A DNA stretch of 12,873 bases from positions 1-12,873 of the forward strand of contig DUVD01000197.1 of assembly GCA_012841225.1 (NCBI GenBank), given 5' to 3'. The position numbers and the translations under genes were made by a program. Positions 1 to 7,466 of this stretch are shown in pieces. Position 1 is the first letter of the stretch. The number at the start of each line of letters is the position of its first letter. This DNA is from Fibrobacter sp. GTDB lineage: Bacteria > Fibrobacterota > Fibrobacteria > Fibrobacterales > Fibrobacteraceae. The notes under the pieces were generated by a model. The model worked only from the letters and a program-made list of their open reading frames with translations, was not told the origin of the DNA and did no database searches.

Positions 1-30
1 CTTTTTTTAGAAAAAAATTTGAAGTCATGA
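1..30 (+). CDS. Possible 3' end of an upstream gene (partial)
   Basis: In frame 1 the first nine codons read LFLEKNLKS and end in TGA at 28-30. That TGA overlaps the ATG at 27 in the four-base ATGA arrangement typical of translationally coupled genes. The codon run is too short to identify a product. The alternative is that frame 3, also open to the window edge (FFRKKFEV before the Met at 27), belongs to a longer EIIA-containing protein and no gene ends here. Confidence 0.35.
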   Translation, partial: LFLEKNLKS

Positions 31-500
31 CTCTAGAACACCTGCATTCATTAAAATCGCTTACGACTATTTCTGAGAACAGCATACACCTTTGGCCTGA
101 GCCTATTGAGCAGAATTTAGCCCTTGGCCATTTATTTGATTCGTGGGCTTCTATGCACCCGTCTTTGAATCCTAATGGTGTATGGAATGAAATTGTCTCA
201 AGAGGGATGTCAGAAGGATTTTATGTGGGTAGTGGGTTACTATTGCCGCACGTTCGGATTCCAGATGTCGATAAGGCTTTTTTAGCATTTGGCGTTTGTC
301 CTTCTGGCTTTACTGGGGTGAAAAAAAAATTAGAAGAGCCAGCAACCATGATGTGCCTTTTGCTATCTCCAGAAAAAAATCCAATGACGCATATTTATGT
401 CATTAAGCACATTGCTCAAAAGCTAATGGATTCCTCTTGGAAGGAACGCGTTTTACAGGCTTTAGACACTTTTGAAATAAAACATCTTTTACTAGACTAG
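27..500 (+). CDS. PTS EIIA type-2 domain protein (PtsN/fructose EIIA-like)
   Basis: This 157-residue protein matches the EIIA-2 (fructose/mannitol/PtsN) fold. The core is a GSGLLLPHVRIPD stretch at residues 69-80, equivalent to the family's GIAIPHAR motif, with His75 as the expected phosphorylation site. It is followed by an AFGVCPSG strand (87-94), MMCLLLSPE (108-116) and a helix of the 'HIYVIKHIAQKLMD' type (122-135), the usual EIIA order. Length suits a stand-alone EIIA. With no EIIB or EIIC gene beside it in the window, a regulatory role like PtsN, or control of an upstream transporter, is more likely than sugar uptake; this is inference. The start at 27 is favoured by the ATGA overlap, although no good SD precedes it. 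The same frame is open to the left edge, so the domain could instead be the C-terminus of a larger protein. The 3' end overlaps the convergent SDR gene by 9 bp. Confidence 0.75.
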   Translation: MTLEHLHSLKSLTTISENSIHLWPEPIEQNLALGHLFDSWASMHPSLNPNGVWNEIVSRGMSEGFYVGSGLLLPHVRIPDVDKAFLAFGVCPSGFTGVKKKLEEPATMMCLLLSPEKNPMTHIYVIKHIAQKLMDSSWKERVLQALDTFEIKHLLLD

Positions 501-1412
501 ATTTGCCCAATATTTAATGTGTTCCTCTAATAAAGCAGTGCTGTCAAAGCAGAGGTCGAAGGTTCTTGCGATCTTTTCGACAGAATAAAGCATAGGAGTA
601 TTGGACCAACCTAGGTCGGTTTCTATTATTTTAGAAGTCGAATTAGGGTAAAAAGCAATCATTTTTTCTGCGATTTCTTTCCAACTAACCCATGTTGTGC
701 TTAAGCCTAAAAAGACCTCTTCGTTTAAGTCTGATTCTAAAAGTTTTAAGTACAATTCGGCTTGCTGTGAAGCATGAATAAACTGGGTGCCATCGTTTTT
801 GTTGATTTTGATGTCATTGTTATTCTTGGCAGCCATAGCCATTTCAAAAAAACGCCTATCGGGTTGCGTGCAACCATCGGGGTAGGCAGGGTTGCCAAAG
901 GTATAACCAGGACGGATTACATTTCGAGTCATTTCCACATTAGGAAACTTGCTACCATAACCGTTCCTAAAACCTAAAACATAAGATTCACCAGACGATT
1001 TAGTTGCTCCATAGAGGTCTATAGGTAAATTAGCAACGGTTTCGTTCATTACCGATCTCATTTTGCCCATTGCCGCTGTACTCGATGTATAAATGAATTT
1101 TTTGCATCCAGCCATCGCCGCTAGTTCGAGTATTTGGACTGTCGCCCTAGTGTCGTTTTCGAGCATTGAAAATGGTGTTTCGCCCCAACCAAGAGCTATA
1201 TGGATACAAGCATCGCAGCCATTAAGGCCTTTTTCCAATGAGGTTAAGTCGAGCAAAGCCGATTCGACCATGGTCACCCCTGGAGCGCCTTTTAAAGAGG
1301 GGATTTTGTCGGGATGCCTAGTTGCAATAACGACCTCGTGCCCATTTTCTAAAAGTTTCTTTGCAACATAATGTCCTATGAAGCCTGTTCCACCCGTTAA
1401 AAAAACTCGCAT
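492..1412 (-). CDS. NAD-dependent epimerase/dehydratase family protein (extended SDR)
   Basis: Extended short-chain dehydrogenase/reductase of 306 residues from the preferred start. The N-terminal Rossmann dinucleotide motif TGGTGFIG lies at residues 6-13. The YTSST strand near 108-112 supplies the catalytic Ser/Thr, and YGATK at 134-138 is the YxxxK active site. NVIRPGYTFGNP (about 164-175) is the usual strand and loop before the substrate domain. Family members act on nucleotide sugars or on flavonoid-like or aldehyde substrates; the substrate cannot be read from the sequence. An in-frame ATG nine bases upstream (1421) is possible, but the second ATG (1412) places the Rossmann strand at the usual distance from the N-terminus and has a weak GGATGG five bases before it. 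The gene is monocistronic here, convergent with the EIIA gene, and divergent from the ddl operon. Confidence 0.85.
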   Translation of the reverse strand: MRVFLTGGTGFIGHYVAKKLLENGHEVVIATRHPDKIPSLKGAPGVTMVESALLDLTSLEKGLNGCDACIHIALGWGETPFSMLENDTRATVQILELAAMAGCKKFIYTSSTAAMGKMRSVMNETVANLPIDLYGATKSSGESYVLGFRNGYGSKFPNVEMTRNVIRPGYTFGNPAYPDGCTQPDRRFFEMAMAAKNNNDIKINKNDGTQFIHASQQAELYLKLLESDLNEEVFLGLSTTWVSWKEIAEKMIAFYPNSTSKIIETDLGWSNTPMLYSVEKIARTFDLCFDSTALLEEHIKYWANLV

Positions 1413-1417
1413 ACTAA

Positions 1418-1423
1418 CCATCC
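1418..1423 (-). promoter_or_regulatory. Weak ribosome binding site deciding the SDR start
   Basis: On the minus strand GGATGG lies five bases before the ATG at 1412. The alternative ATG at 1421 sits inside this site and has only AT-rich sequence upstream, so the downstream ATG is preferred. The match to a GGAGG core is imperfect. Confidence 0.4.
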
Positions 1424-1514
1424 CGAAAATAAAAATAACGTTTAATTCTAAATAAAACCTAAATAAATCTACAAAGAAAAGAAGTAAAAAAAATAGTGTA
1501 AGTCAGATTTAACA

Positions 1515-1543
1515 TTTCTTTCGGCGCAGGAAAAAACTATAAT
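1515..1543 (+). promoter_or_regulatory. Candidate sigma-70 promoter of the ddl operon
   Basis: A perfect TATAAT -10 box lies at 1538-1543. The hexamer 17 bases upstream (TTTCTT, 1515-1520) is a poor -35 match. A better -35-like TTAACA (1509-1514) is 23 bases away, too far for a standard spacer. Transcription would begin near 1550, giving a leader of about 25 bases before the ATG at 1576. It is the only convincing -10 in the 163-bp gap between the divergent SDR and ddl genes. Confidence 0.5.
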
Positions 1544-1565
1544 TAGGATGTTTCTTTTTGATAAT

Positions 1566-1568
1566 AGG
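1566..1568 (+). promoter_or_regulatory. Short SD site supporting the ddl ATG start
   Basis: AGG lies seven bases before the ATG at 1576. A TTG at 1558 would add six residues but has only a T-rich stretch upstream, so the ATG is preferred. Three bases is a weak SD, so this is modest evidence. Confidence 0.4.
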
Positions 1569-1575
1569 TTTTAAA

Positions 1576-2610
1576 ATGTCTCGATTGCGCGTTTTGGTCT
1601 TTATGGGTGGTTTTTCAACAGAACACGATGTTTCCGTTGTAAGTGGAACAGGCGTTATACGCGCGATGAACCCCAAGAAATATAATATTCATCCCGTTTT
1701 AATCGAGAAGAATGGCACTTGGATTTGGTCTTCTAGAGAGTTAACTCCTTATCAAAAAGATAATTTTTCTGTTAATTATTTTTATTCCCTTGAAGGCAAA
1801 GCGGGTTCTAAGAAAAAAGCCCCTGCCTTATCTGAACTTCCCGATTGCGATATCGTATTCTTAGCCTTACACGGTAAGTGGGGCGAAGATGGTCGAGTGC
1901 AAGCTCTTTTAGAACATTGGAATATACCTTATACGGGCTGCGGCGTTTTGGCATCAGCTCTAGCGATGGATAAAATAAAAAGTAAAGAAATTTATCGCAT
2001 CAACGGCATACCTACCCCCCACTATGAAGTACTCCACAAAAGCACCTTTTCTGGAGATCAACTTGTCGCTGTGATCGATCGCCTAGGGTTTCCTTTAGTG
2101 ATTAAAGACCCTATTGGTGGTTCTAGCTTGGGTATGGGAATTGCCTCCGATATAGAAGCAGCAGGCTTGATTTGTGCAAGGCTTTTTAAAAATGCTAAAA
2201 CTCTTTTGTGCGAACAATTTATAAAGGGCAAAGAGGCGAGCTGTGGCTATATAGAAGACGAAAAAGCCCTGCCGCCTACAGAGCTTAGAATGACGACTAG
2301 AGATTATTTTGATTATGAAGCCAAGTACAACGGTGCTTGTCAAGAAATCACCCCAGCCGAATTTCCAGAAGATTGGACTGCGTCTATACAAGACTTAGCA
2401 AAAAAAGCGCATTACGCTCTTGGTTGCGATGTTTATAGTCGCACAGATGTATTAATAGATAAAGACTCCAAAATTTGGGTTATTGAAACCAACACGCTTC
2501 CTGGTTTTACGCCCACTTCTCTTCTGCCTCAGCAGGCCGCCTGTAACGGTGTTTCTTACGCTGAGTTGGTCGATTTAATCATAGATAAAAGCTTAAAGCT
2601 CGAGCGTTAA
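1576..2610 (+). CDS. ddl: D-alanine--D-alanine ligase
   Basis: ATP-grasp ligase of 344 residues that joins two D-alanines for the cytoplasmic peptidoglycan precursor UDP-MurNAc-pentapeptide. The N-terminal domain has GGFSTEHDVS, with Glu16 equivalent to the E. coli DdlB glutamate that contacts the first D-Ala. HGKWGEDG (99-106) and IPYTG (about 117-121) follow. The glycine-rich ATP loop is GGSSLGM (181-187). The omega loop carries YEAKY (247-251), the tyrosine-type sequence of D-Ala-D-Ala enzymes rather than D-Ala-D-Lac ligases. The C-terminal metal and substrate motif VIETNTLPG provides Glu304 and Asn306, and Arg289 lies in YSRTD. Length is within the family range (about 300-370). A TTG at 1558 is an alternative start. 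The gene leads an operon; its stop overlaps the next start in TAATG, which suggests translational coupling. Confidence 0.95.
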   Translation: MSRLRVLVFMGGFSTEHDVSVVSGTGVIRAMNPKKYNIHPVLIEKNGTWIWSSRELTPYQKDNFSVNYFYSLEGKAGSKKKAPALSELPDCDIVFLALHGKWGEDGRVQALLEHWNIPYTGCGVLASALAMDKIKSKEIYRINGIPTPHYEVLHKSTFSGDQLVAVIDRLGFPLVIKDPIGGSSLGMGIASDIEAAGLICARLFKNAKTLLCEQFIKGKEASCGYIEDEKALPPTELRMTTRDYFDYEAKYNGACQEITPAEFPEDWTASIQDLAKKAHYALGCDVYSRTDVLIDKDSKIWVIETNTLPGFTPTSLLPQQAACNGVSYAELVDLIIDKSLKLER

Positions 2611-3242
2611 TGCAAAACTCCTATTTTGATCTTATTATAGACACTTCACGCTATGGCATGGCTATGGGGTTGTACCGTGATAATGAAATTCATGAACACT
2701 TTGATGAAAATGCTCGAGGCGAAGTCGCCGGCGTTGTTCTCGATAAATTGCTTTTGGCTGCATCCACTTCTTTAGATGATGTGAAGAGGGTTTTGGTTAC
2801 TTTAGGCCCAGGCTCTTTTACAGGGCTTAGGACTGGAATTGCCTTTTGCCAAGGACTTTGCTTTTCGGGTAAGCGTACCCTTTACGGCGTGTCGACTTTG
2901 CAGGCTTTATCTTCTTTAGCCCATATAGACAATAATGCTGTTTTGATGAAAGCCCGCCCCGGCTATTGGTACTTGCGTTTTCAGGAGCATGAGCATTTTT
3001 GTTCCACGGAAGAAGCCCTCGCCATTATTACTGTATCGAACTCGCCTTTAGAAATTGTGGGTGACTCTTTTACTGCCGAAGACTCTGAAATAGGTGATTT
3101 TATTAAAAGAAGGGGCGTCAAATGGACTCCTTTTTCTGGGCGTAGTTTATCCACTTTTTTGAAGTTCTTTGACGAGCTGCAGCCCTCTTTAATTCAAGAC
3201 GCAAACTACATTCAACCTTCGTATTTTGAGAAATTGAAATAA
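2610..3242 (+). CDS. tsaB: tRNA threonylcarbamoyladenosine biosynthesis protein TsaB
   Basis: ASKHA-fold protein of 210 residues that partners TsaD and TsaE in making N6-threonylcarbamoyladenosine at position 37 of ANN-decoding tRNAs; it acts as the non-catalytic platform for TsaD. The N-terminal LIIDTS strand (8-13) and the hallmark GPGSFTGLRTG (66-76) are clear, followed by the GVSTLQALS segment (93-101). The second half is divergent and the protein is slightly shorter than the roughly 230 residues of the E. coli protein. The histidine usually found in the helix after the first hairpin (an HS-type motif) is not obvious here, where the sequence reads NARGEVAGVVLDKLL. The start overlaps the ddl stop by one base, and rimI follows after a single base, the tsaB-rimI pairing known from many bacteria. 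Confidence 0.92.
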   Translation: MQNSYFDLIIDTSRYGMAMGLYRDNEIHEHFDENARGEVAGVVLDKLLLAASTSLDDVKRVLVTLGPGSFTGLRTGIAFCQGLCFSGKRTLYGVSTLQALSSLAHIDNNAVLMKARPGYWYLRFQEHEHFCSTEEALAIITVSNSPLEIVGDSFTAEDSEIGDFIKRRGVKWTPFSGRSLSTFLKFFDELQPSLIQDANYIQPSYFEKLK

Positions 3243-3243
3243 A

Positions 3244-3675
3244 ATGCAATGCCGACAAATGAGCCTGTCCGATTTGCCTGCTGTTTTAGGGATTCAAAAT
3301 GAGTTAGGTTTTCAAAACTGGAGTCTTAAACAATTTGAAACCTCGTTATCATCTTCTTCTTTGCTCGCTCTAGTGTGCGAGTTAGGGGAAGAGCTCGTTG
3401 CTTACTTGCTCGTTCAGATTTTAGGCGAAGAAGCAGAGCTTTTAAGCATTGCTGTGCAATTAAGCCATAAGCGAGAAGGAATCGGATCGCGTTTATGGAA
3501 TGAAGGGCTTTTGCAATTAAAAGAAAAAGGCGTTCAAAGGCTATTTTTAGAAGTTCGAGAAGGTAACAGCGCCGCGCAGTCTTTTTATAAAAACCACCAG
3601 TTTATTAATTATGGCATTCGAAAACGCTATTATTCAGATGGTGAAAACGCCTTATTGTTTCGCTTCGATTTTTGA
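3244..3675 (+). CDS. rimI: Ribosomal protein S18-alanine N-acetyltransferase RimI
   Basis: GNAT-family N-acetyltransferase of 143 residues that transfers acetyl from acetyl-CoA to the N-terminal alanine of ribosomal protein S18, although RimI can be more relaxed in substrate. The sequence shows WSLKQFE (26-32), the EAELLSIAV strand (63-71), the acetyl-CoA pyrophosphate loop REGIGS (77-82), LEVREGNSAAQSFY (102-115), and RKRYYSDGENALLF near the C-terminus. Glu103 and Tyr115 fall at the same numbers as the proposed base and acid of E. coli RimI. The ATG lies one base after the tsaB stop; a second in-frame ATG five codons on is possible. The C-terminal RKRYY...D..NAL block separates RimI from generic GNAT proteins. 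Confidence 0.92.
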   Translation: MQCRQMSLSDLPAVLGIQNELGFQNWSLKQFETSLSSSSLLALVCELGEELVAYLLVQILGEEAELLSIAVQLSHKREGIGSRLWNEGLLQLKEKGVQRLFLEVREGNSAAQSFYKNHQFINYGIRKRYYSDGENALLFRFDF

Positions 3676-3701
3676 TTTATTAGATTTACTTATTATTCAT
3701 T

Positions 3702-3706
3702 GAAGG
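3702..3706 (+). promoter_or_regulatory. SD site deciding the GTG start of the DUF218 gene
   Basis: GAAGG lies seven bases before the GTG at 3714 but only one base before the GTG at 3708, so it supports the second GTG as the start. Confidence 0.6.
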
Positions 3707-3713
3707 TGTGCTT

Positions 3714-4577
3714 GTGAGTCGTATTTTTGCAAATCTAAATCATATTCGCGATGTTCAACGTCGCCGTCGTTTTCGCTTTGGCATTGTCGGCGTTATTTTA
3801 TTCTTTTTACTACTATTTTTTATTTACCTTTTTATAGCTCGTAGTGGTTATTGGTTAGTACAAGATGACCCTTTTGATCACGTTTCTTGGGTGGCTATTT
3901 TGGATGGTCAAACAGCAGATTTAGAACGCTCGGATTTTGCCTTAAAATTGCTTCAAGGAGGCAAGGCTGATTCTGTATTGATTCTTGGCAGACGAGTGTA
4001 TCGCGATAAAAGCAGCGCTGATTACTACGCTGAAGATTTTGCCCGTTCTGGAGACATTGATAGCAGTCGTGTTTTTCTTTTGCACCACGATGACCCCTCT
4101 ACCATGGAAGAGGCTTTCTCTATTATTCCTTGGTTTAAGTCTAAAAATGCAGACACCGTTTTATTAATTACAAGTGCATCGGCTACAGCTCGAGCCAAAC
4201 GAATTTTTTCTAAATTAGCGGGTGATACTCCCGTTTTTTTAACGGTCGATATTAATCACTTTAGGTATAATGGCAAGAACTGGTTTTTTGATCGAGAGAT
4301 GAGAAAAACCTGGTTACGCGAATGGCTTGCTATGTTTAATTCCTATTGGGATTTGTGTGGCGTTGATGTAATAGAGTTAGACACCTTAAGGCTCCCCGAT
4401 ATCCGTCCTTTATCAGAAGACCGCGTCTCTTTACCTAAAGTAGAGCAAACAAAGTGGGTTTCTATTAAAGAGGCTTTTTTAAAAGAGGTCAAACCGGACT
4501 CCTTAATAAAAAGCGACACTACTATTCTTAAAAAAGAACGAAAAGAAGTTAAAGATTCTTTAAAACCCAAAAAATAA
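3714..4577 (+). CDS. Membrane-anchored DUF218 (SanA/YdcF/ElyC-like) protein
   Basis: Protein of 287 residues. A basic N-terminal segment with RRRRFRF (about 16-22) precedes a single hydrophobic helix (about 23-42), predicted as a signal anchor with the bulk of the protein outside the cytoplasm. The following domain fits DUF218: WVAILDGQTADLERSDFALKL (first strand and helix, about 59-79), ADSVLILGRR (85-94), the STMEEA segment (129-134) in place of the family's S.nT.EnA, and the VLLITSASATARAKRIF strand-helix (about 149-165), which corresponds to the LVTs..H..RA motif with its histidine missing. DUF218 proteins such as SanA and ElyC affect envelope integrity or peptidoglycan; the biochemical role here is unknown. 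The last 30 or so residues are lysine-rich and low-complexity. The gene follows rimI by 38 bp in the ddl operon, which fits an envelope role (inference). A GTG at 3708 is less likely as start. Confidence 0.75.
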   Translation: MSRIFANLNHIRDVQRRRRFRFGIVGVILFFLLLFFIYLFIARSGYWLVQDDPFDHVSWVAILDGQTADLERSDFALKLLQGGKADSVLILGRRVYRDKSSADYYAEDFARSGDIDSSRVFLLHHDDPSTMEEAFSIIPWFKSKNADTVLLITSASATARAKRIFSKLAGDTPVFLTVDINHFRYNGKNWFFDREMRKTWLREWLAMFNSYWDLCGVDVIELDTLRLPDIRPLSEDRVSLPKVEQTKWVSIKEAFLKEVKPDSLIKSDTTILKKERKEVKDSLKPKK

Positions 4578-4597
4578 TTTAAAATTATAATTAAAAA

Positions 4598-4622
4598 AAG
4601 GGCTCTTTGAAGAAGAGCCCTT
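4598..4622. terminator. Bidirectional rho-independent terminator between convergent genes
   Basis: GGGCTCTT (4600-4607) pairs perfectly with AAGAGCCC (4613-4620) around a five-base loop, and flanking AA/TT extends the stem. Seven A residues just upstream (4593-4599) give the minus-strand transcript a U7 tract, so the GH2 gene is terminated well. On the plus strand the tract is TTAAATTTAT, weaker but usable for the ddl operon. Confidence 0.85.
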
Positions 4623-4640
4623 AAATTTATACAGTTACTT

Positions 4641-7466
4641 TTACTTTAACAAATCAACTATTTTACAAAAGAGTGCATCTGCTAAGGCACTGGTTTCTAG
4701 GCCTTCAAAGAGGCTAAACTGGTTAAAGACCAACTGTCCTTTTCCAAAAGGAAGCATCTGTAAATCAACGCCTGTTTTAACTTCACCCTTTATAATAGAG
4801 ACTGAGCGAGCTAACACAGAAGCACCGTCTAGTTCGTTTAATGAAACGCTAGGCATGACTGCTGATGCATTTTGATCCAACACTTTTTGATTGCTAAACG
4901 TTGCATGCAGGGGAGAGTCATCGGTCAAGTAGTGCAAACTCAGTTCATTGGCCCCAGTAGAAAAGTGAGACTCAATAATCGAATCAAAATAATGACTTGA
5001 GTTAAACATCTCAATATCTTCTTGAGTCATTTCCGATAAGAAAAGCGTTTTGCCTTCGTTTTTTGTGACTTCGACAATCTTTGTTAATATCTCGTTGTTC
5101 CAAGAACTCAAGTTTGCAGTGAAGATTATTTTTTCAGGCCCTTTTAAAGAAGCAAGAGCATCACTTGTTTCTGTGCTGTTGTCCAAAAAGCAAACATGCT
5201 TCATGGCGGCTTTCACATCAGCTTGTTTAATGACGATTAAGTTTTCAGAGGTCTCGTAAATTTCTTTGCCCTCATAATGTAACTTAGCGGTGAAAGTATA
5301 GTTTCCTGGATTTTTGGGAGCTTTAAGAGTGTAGATGCCAAGTGGCGCCAAACTCGTTTGTCCTTTTTCTTCTTTCTTCTGAGTAGAGACTACTTTACCT
5401 GCTTCATCTAGAATTATAATTTCTGTCACAAATTCTTCTAAACGATCATTGTTGAGAAGAACCATTTGAAAAGAAATTTCATTTTGAGGTGCTACAACAT
5501 GCTCAAAACCAGAAACTAAAAGTTTAGTGGGGGTTGTGATTTCTTTGGCAAAGGCTTCAAAGCCCTTAGACTTGCGGTTTTCATCAACAAGACCAGAAAA
5601 ATCAGTGCCAATATCGCTCCATTGGTCTAGAAAATAGCCTGCAACTAATGGGTTACTTTGTATAGAGGCGATTTGATCTACCTTGCTCTTCAAGGCAATG
5701 CGGTGAGCGTCTTCATTGAATGCTTTAAGAGAAGGCCATATCGATAAGTTTTTATCGGCGATGAATGTATTGACTTGTTTGTAAAAGCTCTTAATGATTT
5801 TAGAATTTTTACTGCCACGTGGCCCTGCCAAGTTAGTAGGCTCTTTAGGGAGTAGGGTGTGGTTCTTTAAGGTCACTAAAATCTTGCCATTATTTTCTTT
5901 TACAAAAGACTCGTAGTCATCTTGAAACTGGCTATCGCCAAGTGTTGAGTCGGGGATAGAGACTTCTGTTTCATCTTTATTGCAGTAAAGGGAAAGGAAG
6001 TAGCTTAAGTTTGCGCTTGGGTTCATACGCAAGTGCAGGCGATGTGAAGCATACAACAAGATACGATCGTTGGTCACGCCAAGTAGCTTGCCTGTGTCTT
6101 TGCGAAACATTTCTTCGTTGTCTAAATAGACGCAGTTTAAGTTGCTGATCACTGGACGACTAGTGTCTACTTGGTCCACATTTTTCAATAATTTGTTTCC
6201 GTTCTCTAAAACCAAAGTGCCGTTTTCGGCGCCGATCACCCAGCTAACAATAGACGGGTGATGTTTTTGTTCGTTCACCACATCTTCAATCACAGAGCGT
6301 ACTTCATCTAAACCACGAGTGGAGGAGCGCATGGTGTGTACAGGAAATTCTTGAAAAACAAACATGCCTATTTCATCGCACAAGTCTAGTGCTTCGTTGG
6401 AAAGAGGCGCGCCGTTAGAGCGAATGGTGTTAAAGCCTGCTTTTTTTAACGCTTCAAGATCCTTGCGGAAATTGGGGTTCTGAGAAGTCCATAAACCACC
6501 TTCACTCCAATGCTGTCCGTAATTAACGCCTTGTAATTTAATGATGGCGTCATTTAAATAAAAGTCACCTTTTATGCAGTCGAATTTTCTGAAACCAAAA
6601 GTTTTCATCATAGAAAAAGAATACTCTGGAGCACTCTTTGCTTTGGTAGTTTTGGCTTCGAGTTGCACTTCGATAGCAAATAGATTTGGTGTTTCGTTAC
6701 TCCAACAAAACTTTTCTTTTTTCCAATCTTTAATGCCTAAAATAAATCGATGAGAGCCATTTTCTCTTTCGATTTTCAAATCTTTATAGGTTTCTGAGAC
6801 TTCACCTTGGGGATTTCTCATTAAAATGCGAAGTCTTGTTTGAAACCCTCTTGGATTATTGAAAGACACTTCGACGGCGACGCGCTCTTGATCCATATCG
6901 GGCTCCACTTGCATGTCCGATATAAAAGCAGCATTACCAAGAATAAGCGACACGTTACCGTAGATACCCGCAAAAGGATACTGCACCCAAGGAAGTCCGA
7001 CAGGCATTTCCGAAGGATGAGCATAGCGGTCGTCTGCGCCTTCTTTTGAGTTCCTACCAAAGTCAATGCGACTATTGGCTGCGCCCATGTTAGCACACCG
7101 AATGCAAAGAATGTTTTCTTCTCCGAGTTTAATCGCTTTAGACGTTTCTAAAACGAAAGGGGAGTATGCACCAAAATGTTCCCCAATGAGCTTGCCGTTT
7201 AACCAAACAACAGCATGAGTGGCAATGCGTTCAAAGTTGAGAAAAATTCTTTTAGGAACTTGTTTTTCTTCAATAAAAAAGCGCTTAAAATAATAACCGG
7301 TATCTTGAGTAAGAAACATCTTCTCAAAGGTTTGTTCCCAAATATGAGGAACTTGTACTTTTTCGCATCCTTCCTGGGGGTTTGCGTACCAACGGTTTGT
7401 TATGCCAATATCTTCGGTATCCCAAAGGAATTCCCAGTCGCCGTTCAGGTCTACGATTGTATTCAT
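4641..7466 (-). CDS. Glycoside hydrolase family 2 protein with atypical active site
   Basis: Protein of 941 residues with GH2 architecture. It has a jelly-roll sugar-binding domain (about 1-180, LNGDWEF and VVWLNGKLIGEHFGAYSPF), an Ig-like domain (about 181-290), a TIM barrel (about 291-640, with NTIRSNGAPLSNEALDLCDEIG and QEFPV), a further Ig-like domain (about 645-750), and an alpha/beta C-terminal domain (about 755-941). There is no signal peptide, so a cytoplasmic location is expected. The acid/base motif HHPSIVSWVIGAEN keeps Glu414, but the preceding Asn of the usual NE pair is Ala413. Where the nucleophile SEFG/TEYG motif is expected the sequence reads VTLKN (531-535), with Leu533 in place of Glu. 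Activity is therefore doubtful, and beta-galactosidase or beta-glucuronidase naming is not justified. The ATG is supported by AAGGA seven bases upstream (7474-7478). It stands alone between terminator and divergent promoter region, with no transporter or regulator beside it. Confidence 0.85.
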   Translation of the reverse strand: MNTIVDLNGDWEFLWDTEDIGITNRWYANPQEGCEKVQVPHIWEQTFEKMFLTQDTGYYFKRFFIEEKQVPKRIFLNFERIATHAVVWLNGKLIGEHFGAYSPFVLETSKAIKLGEENILCIRCANMGAANSRIDFGRNSKEGADDRYAHPSEMPVGLPWVQYPFAGIYGNVSLILGNAAFISDMQVEPDMDQERVAVEVSFNNPRGFQTRLRILMRNPQGEVSETYKDLKIERENGSHRFILGIKDWKKEKFCWSNETPNLFAIEVQLEAKTTKAKSAPEYSFSMMKTFGFRKFDCIKGDFYLNDAIIKLQGVNYGQHWSEGGLWTSQNPNFRKDLEALKKAGFNTIRSNGAPLSNEALDLCDEIGMFVFQEFPVHTMRSSTRGLDEVRSVIEDVVNEQKHHPSIVSWVIGAENGTLVLENGNKLLKNVDQVDTSRPVISNLNCVYLDNEEMFRKDTGKLLGVTNDRILLYASHRLHLRMNPSANLSYFLSLYCNKDETEVSIPDSTLGDSQFQDDYESFVKENNGKILVTLKNHTLLPKEPTNLAGPRGSKNSKIIKSFYKQVNTFIADKNLSIWPSLKAFNEDAHRIALKSKVDQIASIQSNPLVAGYFLDQWSDIGTDFSGLVDENRKSKGFEAFAKEITTPTKLLVSGFEHVVAPQNEISFQMVLLNNDRLEEFVTEIIILDEAGKVVSTQKKEEKGQTSLAPLGIYTLKAPKNPGNYTFTAKLHYEGKEIYETSENLIVIKQADVKAAMKHVCFLDNSTETSDALASLKGPEKIIFTANLSSWNNEILTKIVEVTKNEGKTLFLSEMTQEDIEMFNSSHYFDSIIESHFSTGANELSLHYLTDDSPLHATFSNQKVLDQNASAVMPSVSLNELDGASVLARSVSIIKGEVKTGVDLQMLPFGKGQLVFNQFSLFEGLETSALADALFCKIVDLLK

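Noticed and set aside
2095..2391. 98-codon ORF antisense to ddl
   Set aside because: It overlaps conserved ATP-grasp motifs of ddl, has no SD and no recognisable features.
6821..7096. 91-codon ORF in another minus-strand frame inside the GH2 gene
   Set aside because: It lies within the sugar-binding and Ig-like domains of an intact GH2 frame, so neither a frameshift nor a separate gene is needed.
4641..7466. GH2 gene plus neighbours as a polysaccharide utilisation locus
   Set aside because: There is no SusC/SusD pair, sugar transporter, sugar kinase or regulator nearby, and the GH2 gene is isolated by a terminator and a divergent promoter region.
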